Source of the DNA: Hydractinia symbiolongicarpus
Lineage: Eukaryota; Cnidaria; Hydrozoa; Anthoathecata; Hydractiniidae
Reading direction: 5' to 3'
Length of the DNA stretch: 64,000 nucleotides
Assembly: GCF_029227915.1 (NCBI RefSeq)
Contig: NC_079879.1
Span: forward strand, 31,006,501 to 31,070,500
Shown here: positions 38,301-48,950 of the stretch, piece by piece
Layout: the number at the start of each line of letters is the position of its first letter
Position numbering within the stretch: position 1 is the stretch's first letter
Program-made: the position numbers and the translations under genes
Notes under the pieces: model-generated
Databases searched by the model: none
Told to the model about the DNA's origin: nothing
What the model saw: the letters and a program-made list of their open reading frames with translations, nothing else

Positions 38301-39620
38301 TTTAAAAACTACAAGTCTCATGGGCTTTAGTGGTGAAATAATAATTTAAAAAATCGTTCTGGAAATGAGTTTACACCCTGGGTACTTCCTTTGTATACAT
38401 TCGACTATACGGGCCAAGCCCGGGATTTACGGGAAATCGCGGGTTTTGATTTGCCGGCGATTAAACCACTTTCATTAGGCGTCTCATCAAAAATGAAAAC
38501 ATTTCTGAAAACTACAAGTCTTATGTGTTTTAGTGGTGAAAAAATAATTTAAAAAATCGTTCGGGAAATGAGTTTACTCCCTGGGTACTTTCTCTGTATT
38601 CTTTTGACTATACGGGCCGAGTCCGGGATTTACAGGAAGTCGCGGGTTTTCGTTTGTCGGCGATTAAACTTCTTTTATTCAGCGTCTTATCAAAAATGAA
38701 AACATTTTTAAAAACTACAAGTCTCATGGGCTTTAGTGGTGAAATAATAATTTAAAAAATCGTTCGGGAAATGAGTTTACAGCGTGGGTACTTTCTTTGT
38801 ATACTTTTGACTATACGGGCCGAGTCCGGGATTTACGGGAAATCGCAGGTTTTCGTTTGCCGGCGATTAAACTTCTTTCATTCAGCGTCTCATCAAAAAT
38901 GAAAACATTTTTGAAAACAACAAGTGTCATGCGTTTTAGTGGTGAAAAAATAATTTAAAAAATCGTTCGGGAAATGAGTTTACTCCCTGGGAACTTTCTT
39001 TGTATACTTTTGATTATACGGGCCGAGTCCGGGGTTTACGGGAAATGGCGGGTTTTCGTTTGCCGGCGATTAAACTTCTTTTATTCAGCGTCTCATCAAA
39101 AATGAAAATATTTCTGAAAACTACAAGTCTCATGCGTTTTAGTGGTGAAATAATAATTTAAAAAATCGTTCTGGAAATGAGTTTACACCCTGGGTACTTT
39201 CTTTGTATACTTTTGACTATACGGGCCGAGTCCGGGATTTACGGGAAATCGCAGGTTTTCGTTTGCCGGCGATTAAACTTCTTTTATTCAGCGTCTCATC
39301 AAAAATGAAAACATTTTTGAAAACAACAAGTGTCATGCGTTTTAGTGGTGAAAAAATAATTTAAAAAATCGTTCGGGAAATGAGTTTACTCCCTGGGAAC
39401 TTTCTTTGTATACTTTTGATTATACGGGCCGAGTCCGGGGTTTACGGGAAATGGCGGGTTTTCGTTTGCCGGCGATTAAACTTCTTTTATTCAGCGTCTC
39501 ATCAAAAATGAAAATATTTCTGAAAACTACAAGTCTCATGCGTTTTAGTGGTGAAAAAATAATTTAAAAAATCGTTCGGAAATTGAGTTTACTTCCCGGG
39601 TACTTTCTTTGTATACTTTT
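34797..39620. repeat. 4.8-kb segmental repeat, copy 2 (partner 25,880-30,705)
   Basis: Counterpart of 25,880-30,705. It lacks one of the two 810-bp units found at 27,061-28,680 but carries an additional unit of about 809 bp at 37,113-37,921. GAATCCGGG therefore occurs at both 36,796 and 37,808 here but once, at 28,690, in copy 1. The block ends near TTACTTCCCGGG, after which copy 1 reads GATTATACGGG and copy 2 reads GACTATACGGG with CGAGTACGAG. Confidence 0.78.
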
Positions 39621-40672
39621 GACTATACGGGCCGAGTACGAGATTTACGGGAAGTCGCGGTTTTCGTTTGCCGGCGATTAAACTTCTTTTATTCAGCTTC
39701 TCATCAAAAATGAAAACATTTTTAAAAACTACAAGTCTCATGGGCTTTAGTGGTGAAATAATAATTTAAAAAATCGTTCTGGAAATGTGTTTACACCCTG
39801 GGTACTTTCTTTGTATACATTCGACTATACGGGCCAAGCCCGGATTTACGGGAAATCGCGGGTTTTGGTTTGCCGGCGATTAAACCACTTTCATTAAGCG
39901 TCTCATCAAAAATGAAAACATTTCTGAAAACTACAAGTCTGATGCGTTTTAGTGGTGAAAAAATAATTTAAAAATTCGTTTTGGAAATGAGTTTACTCCC
40001 TGGGTACTTTCTTTGTATACTTTTGACTATACGGGCCGAGTCCGGGATTTACAGGAAGTCGCGGGTTTTCGTTTGTCGGCGATTAAACTTCTTTTATTCA
40101 GCGTCTCATCAAAAATGAAAACATTTTTAAAAACTACAAGTCTCATGGGCTTTAGTGGTGAAATAATAATTTAAAAAATCGTTCGGGAAATGAGTTTACA
40201 GCCTTGGTACTTTCTTTGTATACTTTTGACTATACGGGCCGGGTCCGGGATTTACGGGAAATCGCAGGTTTTCGTTTGCCGGCGATTAAACTTCTTTCAT
40301 TCAGCGTCTCATCAAAAATGAAAACATTTTTTAAAACCACAAGTGTCATGCGTTTTAGTGGTGAAAAAATAATTTAAAAAATCGTTCGGGAAATGAGTTT
40401 ACTCCCTGGGAACTTTCTTTGTATACTTTTGATTATACGGGCCGAGTCCGGGGTTTACGGGAAATGGCAGGTTTTCGTTTGCCGGCGATTAAACTTCTTT
40501 TATTCAGCGTCTCATCAAAAATGAAAACATTTCTGAAAACTACAAGTCTCATGCGTTTTAGTGGTGAAAAAATAATTTAAAAAATCGTTCGGAAATTGAG
40601 TTTACTTCCTGGGTACTTTCTTTGTATACTTTTGACTATACGGGCCGAGTCCGGGATTTACAGGAAGTCGCG
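38239..40672. repeat. 2,434-bp tandem duplication, copy 1 (12 monomers)
   Basis: A 12-monomer block is followed directly by a second copy at 40,673-43,106. Rare shared states include GGTTTTGATTTGCC, TTAGGCGTC, CTTATGTG, TCTGTATTC, ACAGCGTGGG, GAAATGTGTTTAC, CGAGTACGAG and GCCTTGGTAC, each 2,434 bp apart. I saw no difference between the copies. The left half of this copy is also the right end of the 4.8-kb segmental repeat. Confidence 0.92.
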
Positions 40673-43106
40673 GGTTTTCGTTTGCCGGCGATTAAACTTC
40701 TTTTATTCAGCTTCTCATCAAAAATGAAAACATTTTTAAAAACTACAAGTCTCATGGGCTTTAGTGGTGAAATAATAATTTAAAAAATCGTTCTGGAAAT
40801 GAGTTTACACCCTGGGTACTTCCTTTGTATACATTCGACTATACGGGCCAAGCCCGGGATTTACGGGAAATCGCGGGTTTTGATTTGCCGGCGATTAAAC
40901 CACTTTCATTAGGCGTCTCATCAAAAATGAAAACATTTCTGAAAACTACAAGTCTTATGTGTTTTAGTGGTGAAAAAATAATTTAAAAAATCGTTCGGGA
41001 AATGAGTTTACTCCCTGGGTACTTTCTCTGTATTCTTTTGACTATACGGGCCGAGTCCGGGATTTACAGGAAGTCGCGGGTTTTCGTTTGTCGGCGATTA
41101 AACTTCTTTTATTCAGCGTCTTATCAAAAATGAAAACATTTTTAAAAACTACAAGTCTCATGGGCTTTAGTGGTGAAATAATAATTTAAAAAATCGTTCG
41201 GGAAATGAGTTTACAGCGTGGGTACTTTCTTTGTATACTTTTGACTATACGGGCCGAGTCCGGGATTTACGGGAAATCGCAGGTTTTCGTTTGCCGGCGA
41301 TTAAACTTCTTTCATTCAGCGTCTCATCAAAAATGAAAACATTTTTGAAAACAACAAGTGTCATGCGTTTTAGTGGTGAAAAAATAATTTAAAAAATCGT
41401 TCGGGAAATGAGTTTACTCCCTGGGAACTTTCTTTGTATACTTTTGATTATACGGGCCGAGTCCGGGGTTTACGGGAAATGGCGGGTTTTCGTTTGCCGG
41501 CGATTAAACTTCTTTTATTCAGCGTCTCATCAAAAATGAAAATATTTCTGAAAACTACAAGTCTCATGCGTTTTAGTGGTGAAATAATAATTTAAAAAAT
41601 CGTTCTGGAAATGAGTTTACACCCTGGGTACTTTCTTTGTATACTTTTGACTATACGGGCCGAGTCCGGGATTTACGGGAAATCGCAGGTTTTCGTTTGC
41701 CGGCGATTAAACTTCTTTTATTCAGCGTCTCATCAAAAATGAAAACATTTTTGAAAACAACAAGTGTCATGCGTTTTAGTGGTGAAAAAATAATTTAAAA
41801 AATCGTTCGGGAAATGAGTTTACTCCCTGGGAACTTTCTTTGTATACTTTTGATTATACGGGCCGAGTCCGGGGTTTACGGGAAATGGCGGGTTTTCGTT
41901 TGCCGGCGATTAAACTTCTTTTATTCAGCGTCTCATCAAAAATGAAAATATTTCTGAAAACTACAAGTCTCATGCGTTTTAGTGGTGAAAAAATAATTTA
42001 AAAAATCGTTCGGAAATTGAGTTTACTTCCCGGGTACTTTCTTTGTATACTTTTGACTATACGGGCCGAGTACGAGATTTACGGGAAGTCGCGGTTTTCG
42101 TTTGCCGGCGATTAAACTTCTTTTATTCAGCTTCTCATCAAAAATGAAAACATTTTTAAAAACTACAAGTCTCATGGGCTTTAGTGGTGAAATAATAATT
42201 TAAAAAATCGTTCTGGAAATGTGTTTACACCCTGGGTACTTTCTTTGTATACATTCGACTATACGGGCCAAGCCCGGATTTACGGGAAATCGCGGGTTTT
42301 GGTTTGCCGGCGATTAAACCACTTTCATTAAGCGTCTCATCAAAAATGAAAACATTTCTGAAAACTACAAGTCTGATGCGTTTTAGTGGTGAAAAAATAA
42401 TTTAAAAATTCGTTTTGGAAATGAGTTTACTCCCTGGGTACTTTCTTTGTATACTTTTGACTATACGGGCCGAGTCCGGGATTTACAGGAAGTCGCGGGT
42501 TTTCGTTTGTCGGCGATTAAACTTCTTTTATTCAGCGTCTCATCAAAAATGAAAACATTTTTAAAAACTACAAGTCTCATGGGCTTTAGTGGTGAAATAA
42601 TAATTTAAAAAATCGTTCGGGAAATGAGTTTACAGCCTTGGTACTTTCTTTGTATACTTTTGACTATACGGGCCGGGTCCGGGATTTACGGGAAATCGCA
42701 GGTTTTCGTTTGCCGGCGATTAAACTTCTTTCATTCAGCGTCTCATCAAAAATGAAAACATTTTTTAAAACCACAAGTGTCATGCGTTTTAGTGGTGAAA
42801 AAATAATTTAAAAAATCGTTCGGGAAATGAGTTTACTCCCTGGGAACTTTCTTTGTATACTTTTGATTATACGGGCCGAGTCCGGGGTTTACGGGAAATG
42901 GCAGGTTTTCGTTTGCCGGCGATTAAACTTCTTTTATTCAGCGTCTCATCAAAAATGAAAACATTTCTGAAAACTACAAGTCTCATGCGTTTTAGTGGTG
43001 AAAAAATAATTTAAAAAATCGTTCGGAAATTGAGTTTACTTCCTGGGTACTTTCTTTGTATACTTTTGACTATACGGGCCGAGTCCGGGATTTACAGGAA
43101 GTCGCG
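40673..43106. repeat. 2,434-bp tandem duplication, copy 2
   Basis: Second copy of 38,239-40,672. The junction lies in GGTTTTCGTTTG: copy 1 is preceded by TCGC (no third G), copy 2 by TCGCG, and the sequence after copy 2 continues TCGG instead of CCGG. Since no difference was seen, either the duplication is very recent or the assembly has doubled the segment. Confidence 0.92.
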
Positions 43107-44143
43107 GGTTTTCGTTTGTCGGCGATTAAACTTCTTTTATTCAGCGTCTCATCAAAAATGAAAACATTTTTAAAAACCACAAGTGTCATGCGTTTTAATG
43201 GTGAAAAAATAATTTAAAAAATCGTTCGGAAATGAGTTTACTCCCTGGGAACTTTCTTTGTATACTTTTGATTATACGGGCCGAGTCCGGGGTTTACGGG
43301 AAATGGCAGGTTTTCGTTTGCCGGCGATTAAACTTCTTTTATTCAGCGTCTCATCAAAAATGAAAACATTTCTGAAAACTACAAGTCTCATGCGTTTTAG
43401 TGGTGAAAAAATAATTTAAAAAATCGTTCGGAAATTGAGTTTACTTCCTGCGTACTTTCTTTGTATACTTTTGACTATACGGGCCGAGTCCGGGATTTAC
43501 GGGAAATCGCGGGATTTCGTTTGCCGGCGATTAAACTTCTTTTATTCAGCGTCCCATCAAAAATGAAAACATTTTTGAAAACTACAAGTCTCATGCGTTT
43601 TAGTGGTGAAAAAATAATATAAAAAATGGTTCGGGAAATGAGTTTACTCCCTGGGTACTTTCTTTGTATACTTTTGACTATACGGGCCGAGTCCGGGATT
43701 TACGGGAAATCGCAGGATTTCGTTTGCCGGCGATTAAACTTCTTTCATTCAGCGTCTCATCAAAAATGAAAACATTTTTGAAAACCACAAGTGTCATGCG
43801 TTTTAGTGGTGAAAAAATAATTTAAAAAATCGTTCGGGAAATGAGTTTACTCCCTGGGAACTTTCTTTGTATACTTTTGATTATACGGGCCGAGTCCGGG
43901 GTTTACGGGAAATGGCAGGTTTTCGTTTGCCGGCGATTAAACTTCTTTTATTTAGCGTCTCATCAAAAATGAAAACATTTCTGAAAACTACAAGTCTCAT
44001 GCGTTTTAGTGGTGAAAAAATAATTTAAAAAATCGTTCGGAAATTGAGTTTACTTCCTGGGTACTTTCTTTGTATACTTTTGACTATACGGGCCGAGTCC
44101 GGGATTTACAGGAAGTCGCGGGTTTTCGTTTGTCGGCGATTAA
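43107..44143. repeat. Array segment homologous to 33.46-34.4 kb
   Basis: Five monomers here follow the order of 33.46-34.4 kb, including CGTCCCATC with AATAATATAAA (43,550-43,622) and TATTTAGCG (43,949). Private changes include CCTGCGTAC near 43,448 and AATGGTTCGGG near 43,625. The segment ends in a monomer that begins as the central-domain type (CAGGAAGTCGCGGG, TTTGTCGGCG) and continues as a domain-1 type. Confidence 0.7.
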
Positions 44144-47100
44144 ACCACTTTCATTAAACGTCTCATCAAAAATGAACACATTTCTGAAAACTACAAGTCT
44201 CATGCGTTTTAGTGGTGAAAAAATAATTTAAAAAATCGTTCGGGAAATGAGTTTACTCCCTGGGTACTTTCTTTGTATACTTTTGACTATACGGGCCGAG
44301 TCCGGGATTTACGGGAAATCGCAGGTTTTCGTTTGCCGGCGATTAAACTTCTTTTATTCAGCGTCTCATCAAAAATGAAAACAAGTTTGAAGACTGCAAG
44401 CCTCATCCGTTTTAGTGGTGAAAAAATAATTTAAAAAATCGTTCGGAAATTGAGTTTACTTCCTGGGTACTTTCTTTGTATACTTTTGACTATACGGGCC
44501 GAGTCCGGGATTTACAGGAAGTCGCGGGTTTTCGTTTGTCGGCGATTAAACTTCTTTTATTCAGCGTCTCATCAAAAATGAAAACATTTTTAAAAACTAC
44601 AAGTCTCAATGGCTTTAGTGGTGAAATAATAATTTAAAAAATCGTTCGGGAAATGAGTTTACAGCCTGGGTACTTTCTTTGTATACTTTTGACTATACGG
44701 GCCGAGTCCGGGATTTACGGGAAATCGCAGGTTTTCGTTTGCCGGCGATTAAACTTCTTTCATTCAGCGTCTCATCAAAAATGAAAACATTTTTGAAAAC
44801 CACAAGTGTCATGCGTTTTAGTGGTGAAAAAATAATTTAAAAAATCGTTCGGAAATGAGTTTACTCCCTGGGAACTTTCTTTGTATACTTTTGATTATAC
44901 GGGCCGAGTCCGGGGTTTACGGGAAATGGCAGGTTTTCGTTTGCCGGCGATTAAACTTCTTTTATTCAGCGTCTCATCAAAAATGAAAACATTTCTGAAA
45001 ACTACAAGTCTCAAGCGTTTTAGTGGTGAAAAAATAATTTAAAAAATCGTTCGGAAATTGAGTTTACTTCCTGGGTACTTTCTTTGTATACTTTTGACTA
45101 TACGGGCCGAGTCCGGGATTTACGGGAAATCGCGGGATTTCGTTTGCCGGCGATTAAACTTCTTTTATTCAGCGTCCCATCAAAAATGAAAACATTTTTG
45201 AAAACTACAAGTCTCATGCGTTTTAGTGGTGAAAAAATAATATAAAAAATCGTTCGGGAAATGAGTTTACTCCCTGGGTACTTTCTTTGTATACTTTTGA
45301 CTATACGCGCCAAGCCCGGGATTACGGGAAATGGCGGGTTTTCGTTTGCCGGCTATTAAACTTCTTTTATTCAGTGTCTCATCAAAAATGAAAACATTTT
45401 TGAAAACTACAAGTCTCATGCGTTTTAGTGGTGAAAAGATAATTTAAAAAATCGTTTTGGAAATGAGTTTACTCACAAGCTACTTTCTGTGTATACATTC
45501 GACTATACGGGCCAAGCCCGGGATTTACGGGAAATCGCGGGTTTTTTTTGCCGGCGATTAATACACTTTCATTAAACGTCTCATCAAAAATGAACACATT
45601 TCTGAAAACTACAAGTCTCATGCGTTTTAGTGGTGAAAAAATAATTTAAAAAATCGTTCGGGAAATGAGTTTACTCCCTGGGTACTTTCTTTGTATACTT
45701 TTGACTATACGGGCCGAGTCCGGGATTTACGGGAAATCGCAGGTTTTCGTTTGCCGGCGATTAAACTTCTTTCATTCAGCGTCTCATCAAAAATGAAAAC
45801 ATTTTTGAAAACCACAAGTGTCATGCGTTTTAGTGGTGAAAAAATAATTTAAAAAATCGTTCGGAAATGAGTTTACTCCCTGGGAACTTTCTTTGTATAC
45901 TTTTGATTATACGGGCCGAGTCCGGGGTTTACGGGAAATGGCAGGTTTTCGTTTGCCGGCGATTAAACTTCTTTTATTCAGCGTCTCATCAAAAATAAAA
46001 ACATTTCTGAAAACTACAAGTCTCATGCGTTTTAGTGGTGAAAAAATAATTTAAAAAATCGTTCGGAAATTGAGTTTACTTCCTGGGTACTTTCTTTGTA
46101 TACTTTTGACTATACGGGCCGAGTCCGGGATTTACGGGAAATCGCGGGATTTCGTTTGCCGGCGATTAAACTTCTTTTATTCAGCGTCCCATCAAAAATG
46201 AAAACATTTTGGAAAACTACAAGTCTCATGCGTTTTAGTGGTGAAAAAATAATATAAAAAATCGTTCGGGAAATGAGTTTACTCCCTGGGTACTTTCTTT
46301 GTATACTTTTGACTATACGCGCCAAGCCCGGGATTACGGGAAATGGCGGGTTTTCGTTTGCCGGCTATTAAACTTCTTTTATTCAGTGTCTCATCAAAAA
46401 TGAAAACATTTTTGAAAACTACAAGTCTCATGCGTTTTAGTGGTGAAAAGATAATTTAAAAAATCGTTTTGGAAATGAGTTTACTCACAAGCTACTTTCT
46501 GTGTATACATTCGACTATACGGGCCAAGCCCGGGATTTACGGGAAATCGCGGGTTTTCTTTTGCCGGCGATTAAACCACTTTCATTAAACGTCTCATCAA
46601 AAATGAACACATTTCTGAAAACTACAAGTCTCATGCGTTTTAGTGGTGAAAAAATAATTTAAAAAATCGTTCAGGAAATGAGTTTACTCCCTGGGTACTT
46701 TCTTTGTATACTTTTGACTATACGGGCCGAGTCCGGGATTTACGGGAAATCGCGGGTTTTCGTTTGCCGGCGATTAAACTTCTTTTATTCAGCGTCTCAT
46801 CAAAAATGAAAACAAGTTTGAAGACTACAAGCCTCATCCGTTTTAGTGGTGAAAAAATAATTTAAAAAATCGTTCGGGAAATGAGTTTACTCCCTGGGTA
46901 CTTTCTTTGTATACTTTCGACTATACGGGCCAAGCCCGGGATTTACGGGAAATCGTGGGTTTTCGTTTGCCGGGGATTAAACTTCTTTTATTCAGCGTCT
47001 CATAAAAAATGAAAACATTTTTGAAAACTACAAGTCTTATGCGTTTTAGTGGTGAAAAAATAATTTAAAAAATCGTTGTGGAAATGAGTTTACTCACAGG

Positions 47101-48950
47101 GTACTTTCTTTGTATACATTCGACTGTACGGGCCAAGCCCGGGATTTACGGGAAATCGAGGGTTTTTGTTTGCCGGCGATTAAACCCCTTTCATTAAGCG
47201 TCTCATCAAAAATGAAAACATTTTTGAAAACTACAAGTCTCATGCGTTTTAGTGGTAAAAAAAAAAATTTAAAAATTCGTTCGGGAAATGAGTTTACTCC
47301 CTGGGTACTTTCTTTGTATACATTCGACTACACGGGCCAAGCCCGGGATTTAGGGGAAATCGCTGGTTTTCGTTTGCCGGCGATTAAACCTCTTTTATTA
47401 AGCGTCTCATCAAAAATGAAAACATTTTTGAAAACTACAAGTCTCATGCGTTTTAGTGGTGAAAAAATAATTTAAAAAATCGTTCGGAAATTGAGTTTAC
47501 TTCCTGGGTAATTTCTTTGTATACTTTTGACTATACGGGCCGAGTCCGGGATTTACAGGAAATCGCGGGATTTCGTTTGCCGGCGATTAAACTTCTTTTA
47601 CTCAGCGTCCCATCAAAAATGAAAACATTTTTGAAAACTACAAGTCTCATGCGTTTTAGTGGTGAAAAAATAATATAAAAAATCGTTCGGGAAATGAGTT
47701 TACTCCCTGGGTACTTTCTTTGTATACTTTTGACTATACGCGCCAAGCCCGGGATTACGGGAAATGGCGGGTTTTCGTTTGCCGGCGATTAAACTTCTTT
47801 TATTCAGTGTCTCATCAAAAATGAAAACATTTTTGAAAACTACAAGTCTCATGCGTTTTAGTGGTGAAAAGATAATTTAAAAAATCGTTCGGAAATTGAG
47901 TTTACTCCCTGGGTACTTTCTTTGTATACTTTTGATTATACGGGCCGAGTCCGGGGTTTACGGGAAATGGCGGGTTTTCGTTTGCCGGCGATTAAAGTTC
48001 TTTTATTCAGGGTCTCATCAAAAATGAAAACATTTTCGAAAACTACAAGTCTCATGCGTTTTAGTGGTGAAAAGATAATTTAAAAAATCGTTCGGAAATT
48101 GAGTTTACTTCCTGGGTAATTTCTTTGTATACTTTTGACTATACGGGCCGAGTCCGGGATTTACAGGAAATCGCGGGATTTCGTTTGCCGGCGATTAAAC
48201 TTCTTTTATTCAGCGTCCCATCAAAAATGAAAACATTTTTGAAAACTACAAGTCTCATGCGTTTTAGTGGTAAAAAAATAATATAAAAAATCGTTCGGGA
48301 AATGAGTTTACTCCCTGGGTACTTTCTTTGTATACTTTTGACTATACGCGCCAAGCCCGGAATTACGGGAAAAGGCGGGTTTTCGTTTGCCGGCGATTAA
48401 ACTTCTTTTATTCAGTGTCTCATCAAAAATGAAAACATTTTTGAAAACTACAAGTCTCATGCGTTTTAGTGGTGAAAAGGTAATTTAAAAAATCGTTCGG
48501 AAATTGAGTTTACTCCCTGGGTACTTTCTTTGTATTCCTTTGATTATACGGGCCGAGTCCAGGGTTTACGGGAAATGGCGGGTTTTCGTTTGCCGGCGAT
48601 TAAACTTCTTTTATTCAGCGTCTCATCAAAAATGAAAACATTTTTGAAAACTACAAGTCTCATGCGTTTTAGTGGTGAAAAAAAAATTTAAAAAATCGTT
48701 CGGGAAATGAGTTTACTCCCTGGGTACTTTCTTTGTATACTTTTGATTATACGGGCCGAGTCCGGGGTTTACGGGAAATGGCGGGTTTTCGTTTGCCGGC
48801 GATTAAAGTTCTTTTATTCAGGGTCTCATCAAAAATGAAAACATTTTTGAAAACTACAAGTCTCATGCGTTTTAGTGGTGAAAAGATAATTTAAAAAATC
48901 GTTTTGGAAATGAGTTTACTCACAGGGTACTTTCTTTGTATACATTCGAC
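44144..48950. repeat. Array domain 4: island of domain-1-type monomers
   Basis: At about 44,144 the sequence switches inside one monomer to CCACTTTCATTAAACG and AATGAACACATTTCTG, states otherwise confined to 1-17.5 kb. The island then carries CTCACAAGCTAC, GTGGGTTTTCG, GTTGTGGAAATG and GATTTAGGGGAAATCGCTGG monomers. Part of it is colinear with 11.5-13.0 kb at offset 34,987, including the rare GGGTAATTTC (12,521 and 47,508). A 3-mer step of 608 bp separates similar monomers at 47,531 and 48,139. Confidence 0.8.
44665..46688. repeat. 1,012-bp 5-mer tandem duplication (two copies)
   Basis: Copies lie at about 44,665-45,676 and 45,677-46,688, with GCCGAGTCCGGG at 44,701 and 45,713 and GGGAAC 1,012 bp apart. 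Differences noticed include TCTCAAGCG near 45,012 against TCTCATGCG, TTTTTTTTGCC with GATTAATACAC near 45,541-45,565, AAAATAAAAAC near 45,994, and CATTTTGGAAAAC near 46,206. It is older than the 2,434- and 3,913-bp duplications if substitution rates are equal. Confidence 0.85.
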
